Source of the DNA: Rhodoferax sp. UBA4127
Lineage (GTDB): Bacteria > Pseudomonadota > Gammaproteobacteria > Burkholderiales > Burkholderiaceae_C
Direction of reading: 5' to 3'
Assembly: GCA_002381045.1 (NCBI GenBank)
Contig: DFWT01000108.1
Location: 202 to 6,356 of the forward strand
Length of the DNA stretch: 6,155 nt
Position numbers and translations under genes: made by a program. The notes beneath the pieces are model-generated. The model saw only the letters and a program-made list of their open reading frames with translations, did not search any database and had not been told where the DNA came from. Positions 1 through 5,655 of this stretch are shown here, in pieces; within the stretch, counting starts at the first letter, position 1; each line of letters opens with the position of its first letter.

Positions 1-76
1 CGCTGCTTGACCGGCTCCAGGCCCTTCAGGACGCGGATGGAGCCTTCAGAATATTCGGTGTTGGGTTTGATCGCCA
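1..76 (-). CDS. parE: DNA topoisomerase IV subunit B, N-terminal fragment (cut by window edge)
   Basis: On the minus strand an ATG at 76-74 opens a frame that runs off the left edge after 25 full codons. It reads MAIKPNTEYSEGSIRVLKGL and then EPVKQ. The SEGSIRVLKGLEPVKQR block is what I know from the start of proteobacterial ParE, just before the PGMYT part of the GHKL ATPase domain. GyrB has a related but different start (DSIKVLKGLDAVRKRPGMY), so ParE is the better call. ParE pairs with ParC to form the type II topoisomerase that decatenates daughter chromosomes; the ATPase lies in this subunit. No Shine-Dalgarno is visible before the ATG, and a TACAAT hexamer sits only nine bases upstream, so the mRNA may be nearly leaderless. 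It is divergent from the MFS gene. Only the extreme N-terminus is seen, hence moderate to high confidence. Confidence 0.82.
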
Positions 77-85
77 TAGCGACGC

Positions 86-91
86 ATTGTA
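86..91 (-). promoter_or_regulatory. Candidate -10 element for parE
   Basis: Read on the minus strand this is TACAAT, five of six matches to TATAAT. It ends nine bases before the parE ATG. The -35 region at the usual distance (about 108-115) has no good TTGACA match. If the element is used, transcription would start within a few bases of the start codon, giving a leaderless or almost leaderless message. This rests only on the hexamer and its position. Confidence 0.4.
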
Positions 92-104
92 AAACAGCAA
101 GCCC

Positions 105-131
105 CAAACTACTGGATATCCAAACAGTTTT
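105..131. promoter_or_regulatory. Imperfect dyad in the divergent parE/MFS intergenic region
   Basis: The core TGGATATCCA (113-122) is a perfect 10-bp palindrome. It is flanked by AAACT (106-110) on the left and its reverse complement AGTTT (126-130) on the right, so about 25 bp show nearly two-fold symmetry with a one-base offset. The site covers the expected -35 region of parE and lies upstream of the MFS start. This is typical placement for an operator, but no regulator is encoded in the window and the identity of a binding protein cannot be read from the sequence. A second small inverted repeat, GTCGC-gacg-GCGAC, lies at 132-145. Confidence 0.3.
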
Positions 132-175
132 GTCGCGACGGCGACCCACCCTGCAAATTAGCCAAAGGCTTTCGG

Positions 176-181
176 TATATT
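176..181 (+). promoter_or_regulatory. Candidate -10 element for the MFS transporter gene
   Basis: TATATT matches five of six positions of TATAAT and ends seven bases before the ATG at 189. No convincing -35 is seen 16-18 bases upstream; the best nearby hexamer, CTGCAA at 151-156, is weak and spaced 19 bases away. As with parE on the other strand, the spacing would imply a leaderless message. Low to moderate support. Confidence 0.3.
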
Positions 182-188
182 TCGCAGC

Positions 189-1409
189 ATGACATACCAA
201 GCCAAGCCTCTCTCAATTACCCAAGTATTGATCTGTGGGGCTGCCATCGTGACGCTTTCTATGGGGATTCGGCATGGCTTTGGCATGTGGCTGCAACCCA
301 TCACACAAACCCAGAACTGGAGCCGAGAAACCTTCGCGTTTGCACTTGCGATACAGAACCTGATGTGGGGGTTTTCCGGCATCTTTGCCGGCATGGTGGC
401 TGACCGTTTTGGCGCGTTTCGAGTCATCGTGGGTGGCGCGGTGTTGTACGCGCTGGGATTGATCGGCATGGCTTATGCCACCTCCACATTGGTGTTCTCG
501 CTGACAACTGGGGTGCTGATTGGGATGGCGCAGGCTGGCACGACCTATGCCGTTGTTTACGGCGTGATTGGGCGCAACGTCAGCGCCAGCCGCCGTTCCT
601 GGGCCATGGGCGTGGCTGCGGCGGCGGGTTCCTTCGGGCAATTTTTGATGGTACCAACTGAGGGTTTTCTTATTGACAGCTTGGGCTGGCAAACTGCGTT
701 GGTGGCCCTCAGTGCGGCTGCATTGATGATGATTCCACTCGCTTGGGGACTGCGCGAACCTCAGCTGGGCTCGGCAAGCGGACACTTTCGCGAGCAATCC
801 ATTGTTCAAGCGGTGCGCGAAGCATTCGCCCATCGAAGTTTCCAGTTGTTGATGGCAGGCTTTTTTGTCTGCGGGTTTCAGGTGGTTTTTATTGCCGTCC
901 ATATGCCGAGTTACTTGAAGGACCACGGGCTGCCAGCGCAAGTGGCCAGCTATTCACTGGCCTTGATCGGACTCTTTAATGTGTTCGGTACCTATGCCGC
1001 GGGCATGCTAGGGCAACGCATGCAAAAGAAATACATCCTGGCGGCGATCTACTTCTCACGCTCAGTAGCCATCAGCGCATTCCTTTGGGTACCGCTGACG
1101 CCCGTGAGTGTCTACGTGTTTTCAGCAGTCATGGGTTTGCTGTGGCTCTCCACTGTGCCACCCACCAACGCTGCGGTGGCGCACATCTTTGGCTTGTCAC
1201 ACTTTTCGATGCTGGGCGGTTTTGTCTTTTTCAGCCACCAGATTGGGTCTTTCCTGGGGGTCTGGCTGGGCGGCTATTTGTATGACCGGCTCGGCAGCTA
1301 TGACATTCTTTGGTACAGCGCCATCGCGTTGGGCATCGTTGCAGCCCTGCTGAACCTGCCGATTCGAGAAGTCGCCATTGGACGCACACCCCGCCCCTTG
1401 ACAGCCTGA
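189..1409 (+). CDS. Major facilitator superfamily transporter, 12 TM, monocarboxylate/OFA-like
   Basis: This 406-aa protein is hydrophobic throughout and fits 12 transmembrane helices in two six-helix halves, separated by a polar loop at about residues 188-215 that contains several charged residues. The loop between TM2 and TM3 carries the MFS signature as GMVADRFGAFRV (68-79). A degenerate second copy, AGMLGQRMQKK, is at 271-281, and GGYLYDRLGSYD (361-372) is in the last loop. The length is normal for the superfamily. The overall style, with WSRETFAFALAIQNL (44-58) and a proline-containing segment at 321-330, recalls bacterial monocarboxylate or oxalate/formate-type carriers. The substrate is not readable, and export of a drug or metabolite is also possible. 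The start at 189 places TM1 at about residues 10-30; no Shine-Dalgarno precedes it. The miniprotein gene begins four bases after its stop, so the two are probably co-transcribed. Confidence 0.9.
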   Translation: MTYQAKPLSITQVLICGAAIVTLSMGIRHGFGMWLQPITQTQNWSRETFAFALAIQNLMWGFSGIFAGMVADRFGAFRVIVGGAVLYALGLIGMAYATSTLVFSLTTGVLIGMAQAGTTYAVVYGVIGRNVSASRRSWAMGVAAAAGSFGQFLMVPTEGFLIDSLGWQTALVALSAAALMMIPLAWGLREPQLGSASGHFREQSIVQAVREAFAHRSFQLLMAGFFVCGFQVVFIAVHMPSYLKDHGLPAQVASYSLALIGLFNVFGTYAAGMLGQRMQKKYILAAIYFSRSVAISAFLWVPLTPVSVYVFSAVMGLLWLSTVPPTNAAVAHIFGLSHFSMLGGFVFFSHQIGSFLGVWLGGYLYDRLGSYDILWYSAIALGIVAALLNLPIREVAIGRTPRPLTA

Positions 1410-1413
1410 CGCA

Positions 1414-1542
1414 ATGAAACCTGTTATTTATCGGTTGATCAGTTACCTGGGTGTTTTGTTGGTACTCGGCTTGGTGTTCGCCATGTACACACGACCAGAT
1501 TTCATGTTTAACCTGGCCAACCAGGTATGGGGCTGTTTTTGA
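1414..1542 (+). CDS. 42-aa single-pass membrane miniprotein, unknown function
   Basis: This ATG-to-TGA frame of 43 codons begins four bases after the MFS stop and overlaps the annotated start of the methyltransferase by 16 bases. The peptide starts MKPVIYRLISYLGVLLVLGL, followed by VFAMYTRPDFMFNLANQVWGCF. Residues 7-25 form one hydrophobic helix with lysine and arginine on its N-terminal side, so the N-terminus should face the cytoplasm. The tail after the helix (TRPDF...NQVWGCF) is polar to aromatic and ends in Cys-Phe. I recall similar short hypothetical proteins next to methyltransferases in Burkholderiales, but cannot confirm that here. Evidence for a real gene is the tight packing, which fills what would otherwise be a 117-base gap, and the sensible membrane-protein composition. 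There is no clear Shine-Dalgarno, so coupling to MFS translation is likely. Confidence 0.6.
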   Translation: MKPVIYRLISYLGVLLVLGLVFAMYTRPDFMFNLANQVWGCF

Positions 1543-2117
1543 GCGGGTCTCACCAGCTTGGTGACGCTTCAGAATGGGTAGTTCGCTGGAGCCATTTGGC
1601 TCAATCTGGTGCCAGCGTGCTCGACATCGCATGCGGCTCGGGTCGCCATATGGCGTGGTTTGCCAGCAGGGGTTGCCATGTGACTGGCATCGACCGCGCC
1701 GAGGAAGCGCTTGCTTCCGCAAGCGGGTTTGGCACAACGGTTTTGGCAGACATCGAAAACGATCCCTGGCCGTTGTTGATTGACGGTTTGCCCCAGCAAT
1801 TTGATCTGGTGGTGATCACGAACTACCTATGGCGGCCGATTTTTCAACACATGCTTGCCAGTCTGGCACCCGGTGGACTGCTGCTCTATGAAACCTTCGC
1901 CCAAGGCAACGAAACCCTTGGCAAGCCCTCGCGACCTGACTTTTTGCTTAAGCCCGGTGAGTTATTGCAGTTGTGTCAAGGTCTGCAGGTGGTCGCCTAT
2001 GAAAATGGATTTCTGAGTCAACCTGAACGGTTTGTGCAACGGATTGCGGCTTTCAGCCCCTGTGACAATGCCGATGGGTCGACCCCAATTGCCAAGCACC
2101 TTCTCTCGCTAAAATGA
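1527..2117 (+). CDS. Class I SAM-dependent methyltransferase (TehB/Methyltransf_25-like)
   Basis: This 196-aa protein has the Rossmann-type AdoMet fold. Motif I is VLDIACGSGRHMAWFASRG (31-49), the glycine-rich AdoMet loop. An acidic residue ends strand 2 in VTGIDR (52-57) and would bind the ribose hydroxyls. Motif II/III is DIENDPWPL (75-83), motif IV is FDLVVITNYL (92-101) and the post-motif strand is LAPGGLLLYETF (113-124). The following segment GNETLGKPSRPDFLLKPGEL (127-146) is a conserved feature of a small-methyltransferase group I associate with betaproteobacteria; the methyl acceptor is unknown. The start is uncertain. ATG at 1527 has an AGG only one base away, whereas an in-frame TTG at 1539 overlaps the miniprotein stop as TTGA with GGGG six bases upstream. 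The catalytic core is the same either way. It precedes dapA by 23 bases. Confidence 0.85.
   Translation: MGLFLSGSHQLGDASEWVVRWSHLAQSGASVLDIACGSGRHMAWFASRGCHVTGIDRAEEALASASGFGTTVLADIENDPWPLLIDGLPQQFDLVVITNYLWRPIFQHMLASLAPGGLLLYETFAQGNETLGKPSRPDFLLKPGELLQLCQGLQVVAYENGFLSQPERFVQRIAAFSPCDNADGSTPIAKHLLSLK
2089..2115 (+). promoter_or_regulatory. Candidate promoter for dapA-bamC inside the methyltransferase 3' end
   Basis: TTGCCA at 2089-2094 matches five of six positions of the sigma-70 -35 box, and TAAAAT at 2110-2115 matches five of six of the -10. The spacer is 15 bases, shorter than the usual 16-18, which lowers the score. Transcription would begin near 2122, giving a leader of roughly 20 bases before the dapA ATG at 2141. 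The -10 overlaps the methyltransferase stop codon. Such a promoter would allow dapA and bamC to be expressed separately from the MFS unit. Confidence 0.4.
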
Positions 2118-2140
2118 CGGGTTAACTCGTCCTTCGTTCC

Positions 2141-3034
2141 ATGACTTCTCAGCACAGCCCCATCACCGGCAGCATCGTTGCCCTCATCACACCCATGCTT
2201 GCCAGCGGTGAGGTGGATTACCCAGCGCTGCGAAAACTAATCGACTGGCACATTGCCGAAGGCACAGACTGCATTGGTGTGGTTGGCACTACGGGTGAAT
2301 CACCCACCGTCAGCGTCGATGAACACTGCGAGATCATCCGCGTGTCGGTGGAGCAAGCCGCCAAACGCGTACCGATCATGGCAGGATGCGGCTCCAACAA
2401 CACCACGGAAGCCATTGACCTGGCGCGCTTCGCAAAGAAGGTGGGTGCGGATTGCCAGTTGCAAGTGGTGCCGTACTACAACAAACCAACACAAGAAGGC
2501 CAATACCTGCATTTCAAGACCATCGCCGAAGCAGTGGACTTGCCGATGGTGCTTTACAACGTGCCGGGTCGCTCAGTAGCGGATATGTCGGTTGAGACCA
2601 CGTTGCGGTTGGCACAGATCCCAGGCATCGTTGGCATCAAGGAAGCCACCGGAAACATTGAGCGTGCCCAATGGCTGATTCGCCAAGCACCAGAAGGCTT
2701 TGCTATTTATTCGGGCGATGACCCAACGGCAGTCGCCTTGATGCTGTGTGGTGGTCAGGGCAACGTCAGCGTCACGGCCAACGTGGCACCGCGCCTGATG
2801 CACGAGTTGTGCATGGCCGCCATCGCGGGTGACCGCAAAACCGCTATGGCCATCCAGTTCAAACTGATGCCGGTGCACAAACACCTGTTTGTTGAAGCCA
2901 ACCCCATTCCCGTCAAGTGGGCAGCTGCTCGCTTGGGTTTGTGCGGTGGAACCTTGCGCTTGCCCCTGACTGAACTTACCCCACCCAACATGCCTGTGGT
3001 TGAATCCGCGCTGCGCGATGCAGGCTTGCTGTGA
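2141..3034 (+). CDS. dapA: 4-hydroxy-tetrahydrodipicolinate synthase
   Basis: DapA condenses pyruvate with L-aspartate-4-semialdehyde, the first committed step of the diaminopimelate/lysine pathway, in the cytoplasm as a homotetramer. At 297 aa it has normal family length and a full TIM-barrel sequence. With an offset of six from E. coli numbering, every catalytic residue is present. These are Thr50-Thr51 in GTTGES (49-54), Tyr113 in VVPYYNKP (109-116), Tyr139 in LYNVPGR (138-144), Arg144 for substrate carboxylate binding, and the Schiff-base Lys167 in GIKEATG (165-171). The C-terminal block LFVEANPIPVKWA (249-261) is also typical. At the lysine feedback site, Ser54, His62, Asn86, Glu90 and Tyr112 are kept, but E. 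coli Ala49 and His53 correspond to Pro55 and Val59. The ATG at 2141 is the only start that keeps the TGSIVALITPM strand; no strong Shine-Dalgarno is seen. bamC follows after 37 bases. Confidence 0.97.
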   Translation: MTSQHSPITGSIVALITPMLASGEVDYPALRKLIDWHIAEGTDCIGVVGTTGESPTVSVDEHCEIIRVSVEQAAKRVPIMAGCGSNNTTEAIDLARFAKKVGADCQLQVVPYYNKPTQEGQYLHFKTIAEAVDLPMVLYNVPGRSVADMSVETTLRLAQIPGIVGIKEATGNIERAQWLIRQAPEGFAIYSGDDPTAVALMLCGGQGNVSVTANVAPRLMHELCMAAIAGDRKTAMAIQFKLMPVHKHLFVEANPIPVKWAAARLGLCGGTLRLPLTELTPPNMPVVESALRDAGLL

Positions 3035-3060
3035 ACGCTCATTGACCGATCACCGACCTC

Positions 3061-3066
3061 AAAGGA
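3061..3066 (+). promoter_or_regulatory. Ribosome binding site that fixes the bamC GTG start
   Basis: AAAGGA lies five bases before the GTG at 3072. It is the clearest Shine-Dalgarno in the window. It supports a GTG start over an upstream ATG at 3000, which would begin inside dapA and push the signal peptide 24 residues into the protein. Confidence 0.8.
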
Positions 3067-3071
3067 TATTT

Positions 3072-4169
3072 GTGAACCGATTTTCTAGACTAACCTTGCT
3101 TGGCGCGACTCTCACCTTAGGAGCCTGTACAGTCCTGCAAGGCGATAAAGTGGACTACAAAAGCGCAGCGAAAGCCCCTGCTACCTCCTTGGAAGTGCCC
3201 CCTGATCTCACCCAATTGACACGTGACAGCCGCTACAACGTGCCTGGTGCACCTGTCACGGCGTCCAGTTACCAACTGGGCCAAGCCGCCACGCAACCGG
3301 CCACAGTTGCCACCACCTCCGCATTGTCGTTTGGTGATGTGCGCATTGAGCGTGCAGGCACCCAACGATGGCTGGTCGTTGACCGGCCTGCGGATAAGTT
3401 GTGGGATCCGGTGAAAGACTTTTGGCAGGAGAGCGGCTTTTTGCTGGCCATGGACCAAGCCAACTTGGGCATCATGGAAACCGATTGGGCCGAGAACCGG
3501 GCGAAGATTCCACAGGACTTCGTCCGCCAAACGCTTGGCAAAGTCTTTGACTCACTTTACTCGACTGGCGAACGTGACAAGTTCAGAACCCGACTTGAGC
3601 GTAATGCCAACGGTGGCACCGACATTTTTATCAGCCACCGCGGGATGATCGAGGTGTACAACTCTGCCCAAAAAGATCAGACTGTTTGGCAACCGCGCGC
3701 GGTCGATCCCGAATTGGAAGCAGAGTTTCTGCGCCGACTGATGGTCAAACTGGGTGTCTCGCAAGAACAGTCAAAAACATTGATCGCAGCGGGAGTCGTC
3801 CAAAAAAATTCGCGGGTGACCTCGGTCAATGGGCAAGCGGCAGTTCAGATAGACGATGGGTTTGACCGCGCTTGGCGACGGGTCGGATTGTCGCTGGATC
3901 GCACCAACTTCACGGTCGAAGACCGCGACCGCAGCAAAGGCATTTACTTTGTCCGTTACGTCGCCCCCGCAGCTGACAAAGTTGACCAAGGTTTCTTTGG
4001 CAAGCTCTTCAGTGGCTCCAAACCAGAAGCTGCGCTACAAAAGTACCAGGTGACCGTCGTGGGCCAGGGTAATCAGACTCTGGTATCGGTCAAAAATGCC
4101 GACGGGTCAGCAGCTGCCTCAGCGGACGCTCAACGCATCGCCACAGTGCTGGCAGATGACTTGAAGTAA
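3072..4169 (+). CDS. bamC: Outer membrane protein assembly factor BamC (NlpB/DapX lipoprotein)
   Basis: BamC is a lipoprotein of the BAM complex, which inserts beta-barrel proteins into the outer membrane; in E. coli it binds BamD. From the GTG at 3072 the product is 365 aa, slightly longer than the 344 aa of E. coli. Residues 1-18 are a lipoprotein signal (MNRFSRLTLLGATLTLGA), with the lipobox LGAC placing the lipidated cysteine at 19. Residue +2 is threonine, not the aspartate that retains lipoproteins in the inner membrane, so outer-membrane sorting is expected. Residues 25-85 are a low-complexity, Ala/Thr/Pro-rich linker that starts DKVDYKSA and contains EVPPDLTQL, matching the unstructured N-terminal segment of the family. 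Two helix-grip domains follow, at about 88-240 (RWLVVDRPADKLWDPVKDFW, 99-118) and 250-365 (FDRAWRRVGLSLDR, 264-277). Its place directly after dapA is the classic arrangement. The reading from 3000 is rejected as too long. Confidence 0.93.
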   Translation: MNRFSRLTLLGATLTLGACTVLQGDKVDYKSAAKAPATSLEVPPDLTQLTRDSRYNVPGAPVTASSYQLGQAATQPATVATTSALSFGDVRIERAGTQRWLVVDRPADKLWDPVKDFWQESGFLLAMDQANLGIMETDWAENRAKIPQDFVRQTLGKVFDSLYSTGERDKFRTRLERNANGGTDIFISHRGMIEVYNSAQKDQTVWQPRAVDPELEAEFLRRLMVKLGVSQEQSKTLIAAGVVQKNSRVTSVNGQAAVQIDDGFDRAWRRVGLSLDRTNFTVEDRDRSKGIYFVRYVAPAADKVDQGFFGKLFSGSKPEAALQKYQVTVVGQGNQTLVSVKNADGSAAASADAQRIATVLADDLK

Positions 4170-4201
4170 ACCGGAAATGCGCTGCGCGTCGACTGAAAAG
4201 A
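4170..4201. other. Short convergent intergenic gap, bamC versus LC7 gene
   Basis: Only 32 bases separate the TAA of bamC from the TGA of the minus-strand LC7 gene. The stretch contains ATGCGCTGCGCG and a CCGG at 4171-4174 that could pair with CCGG at 4206-4209, but the enclosed loop is long and no T-run follows on either strand. I see no convincing intrinsic terminator. Termination may be Rho-dependent, or the transcripts may overlap. Confidence 0.5.
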
Positions 4202-4819
4202 TCAGCCGGACGCAGAAAAGCGTGTGCCGGCTTCTTTGATGCCCCACATCAGTTCTACCAATGCCGGGCTGTTGAGCAGTGGCTCACCAATGATCACCAG
4301 CCAATAGCCAGCACCGTCCACCCAGAACGGCACAAAGCAGTAACTGGGCAATAAAAACTCGCGGTCATCATGAAATGCCAAGTAGTTGGATGCGCCATGC
4401 CAGCCCCGGCGTGCCTGTCGTGCAGCATACTCACCAAAATCTGCGGCTGCCGCACTGAGCACTTCCGCTTCATCCTGTTCAATACCTGCTCGACCCAAAC
4501 AAAAACCGCCGTCAGACGCCAGCACCACCTTGCGTTCACCAGACAAACCGGCAATCACGTGTTGCAAAAAATCGTCCAGTTTGGCGTCAGGGCCCTGCAA
4601 TGGCCTTTGCAACCTTTGTACCCAGCCGGGCGCTTCCAGTGACCACAACTCAGATTTATCAGCACCACTCTTGCTTGACCATGCCGTTGCATCAAGGGTG
4701 TGCTCGCCCGTAAGCAAAACTTGCAAACGCAGGGCAATGTCATCAGGTTTGGACTGTCCAAACGCGCGTAGCGCACCCGCAGGTGTCAAGGTAAACCAAT
4801 CAGTTGCGTCTTTTGTCAT
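4202..4819 (-). CDS. Protein with C-terminal Roadblock/LC7-like domain
   Basis: This 205-aa cytoplasmic protein has no signal peptide and no membrane segment. Residues about 82-198 have the shape of a Roadblock/LC7 (longin-like) fold. They begin with an amphipathic helix (LDDFLQHVIAGL, 81-92), then a strand and turn VVLASDGGFCLGRAG (98-112). A long alanine-rich helix follows (DEAEVLSAAAADFGEYAARQARR, about 116-138), then a strand pair around NYLAFHDDREFLLPSY (145-160), a hydrophobic strand GYWLVIIGEP (171-180) and a final helix. The ASDGG turn after the first strand corresponds to the typical S-x-D-G turn of MglB-type proteins. The first 75 residues are extra and unrecognised. In characterised systems such proteins dimerise and regulate small Ras-like GTPases (for example MglB on MglA); no GTPase is visible here. 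The ATG overlaps the stop of the upstream gene as ATGA and has no Shine-Dalgarno, so it is probably translated by coupling. The fold call is by eye. Confidence 0.6.
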   Translation of the reverse strand: MTKDATDWFTLTPAGALRAFGQSKPDDIALRLQVLLTGEHTLDATAWSSKSGADKSELWSLEAPGWVQRLQRPLQGPDAKLDDFLQHVIAGLSGERKVVLASDGGFCLGRAGIEQDEAEVLSAAAADFGEYAARQARRGWHGASNYLAFHDDREFLLPSYCFVPFWVDGAGYWLVIIGEPLLNSPALVELMWGIKEAGTRFSASG

Positions 4820-5655
4820 GATGGGGTGGGGTTAGTTTGCCAAGTAGGCACACTGGCGACAAACAAATCAAGCAAGAACTCGTTGAGATCATGGGGAGTC
4901 ATGCCCATTTGATGCAGCCGCTCCTCAACTTGTGAACTGACCAGTTCACGAATGGTGACCGAGGCCGCCAGAGCGTCGCTGGCGCACACACGCAGCACCA
5001 CCGACTTGGGCGTATTGCTAGCCACCCAACCCTCCATGGGGTGAACAATCAATCCGTGTTGGATGGTAAAGCGAACTTCAACGGGCGACTGCGACTGAAG
5101 CGCAGTGTCCAGCTTACGCAGCATCACATGCTGTTGCTCAGGCAATTGTCCAAGGCGCTTGTTCAACTCCACCAACGACAAACCGGATTCACCCACTGGT
5201 AAGACGATTTGTGGCAGCGCATTTCCACTGGTAATCTTCCGACGCATTGCACCTGCGCGTGCGGTATCTGTAGGTACCGCAGAGGCCGCTTTTACCAGCG
5301 CCTGTGCCTGCGTCAACGCAACGCGCATGGATTCTGCGTTGTAGGGTTTGCCAAGCCAAACCCAACGGCCAGGCTGATCAGCTGGCGCCGAGCCAGTCCA
5401 GGTGACATCATGGCCGGAAACCAACAGCACCGCCACACAATCACCAACCACTTGTTTGAGCGCAGCGTAGTTGTCATCGGAGCGCTGTGACCAGCCGCAA
5501 GCAGTCAAATCGACAATCAAGACATCAGCAGCAGGCAAACTCTGACCCTTGATTGCAGACACACTGCGCCAATGCCAAGAGGGCATGGAACGCTTGAGAA
5601 AAAGGTCAAACGCCATCTGATCCCGACCCGACAGACCTACCAATATCAGATTCAT
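4816..5655 (-). CDS. Degenerate CheY-like receiver domain protein with unassigned C-terminal domain
   Basis: This protein has 279 aa. Residues 1-122 fit an alternating alpha/beta receiver fold. Strand 1 is LILVGL (3-8) and strand 3 is DVLIVDL (44-50), with Asp49 where the phospho-acceptor would be. Strand 4 is VAVLLVSGHD (74-83), with Ser80 at the conserved Thr/Ser position. Strand 5 is RWVWLGKPY (97-105), with Lys103-Pro104 matching the invariant Lys-Pro. The acidic pair that normally follows strand 1 and binds magnesium is absent (GLSG), so this is likely a pseudo-receiver that does not take part in normal phosphorelay. A linker of about 20 residues follows. A second domain (about 145-275), with GLIVHPMEGWVASNTPKSVV (201-220) and a helical end (SQVEERLHQMGMTPHDLNEF, 241-260), matches no family I recognise. 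It is coupled by ATGA overlaps to the genes on both sides. A weak GGGGTGG lies 11 bases before its ATG. Confidence 0.65.
   Translation of the reverse strand: MNLILVGLSGRDQMAFDLFLKRSMPSWHWRSVSAIKGQSLPAADVLIVDLTACGWSQRSDDNYAALKQVVGDCVAVLLVSGHDVTWTGSAPADQPGRWVWLGKPYNAESMRVALTQAQALVKAASAVPTDTARAGAMRRKITSGNALPQIVLPVGESGLSLVELNKRLGQLPEQQHVMLRKLDTALQSQSPVEVRFTIQHGLIVHPMEGWVASNTPKSVVLRVCASDALAASVTIRELVSSQVEERLHQMGMTPHDLNEFLLDLFVASVPTWQTNPTPS

Noticed and set aside
7..192. 61-aa plus-strand open frame at the left edge
   Set aside because: It overlaps the parE start on the opposite strand and the divergent promoter region, and the peptide has no recognisable feature.
213..941. 242-aa open frame on the minus strand opposite the MFS gene
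   Set aside because: The translation is rich in Gln, His, Arg and Cys with no recognisable domain, and it lies wholly opposite a clear 12-TM transporter. It is a shadow frame of a GC-rich gene.
1231..1737. 168-aa minus-strand open frame across the MFS end, miniprotein and methyltransferase start
   Set aside because: It crosses three plus-strand frames, and its composition is rich in Arg, Cys and Gln with no motif.
3000..3071. Upstream ATG extension of bamC
   Set aside because: It would start inside dapA and bury the lipoprotein signal. The GTG at 3072 has an AAAGGA site and puts the lipobox cysteine at residue 19.
4386..4835. 149-aa plus-strand open frame opposite the LC7 gene
   Set aside because: Ser-, Pro- and Cys-rich translation with no domain. 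The minus-strand frame has a coherent fold and ATGA coupling to its neighbour.
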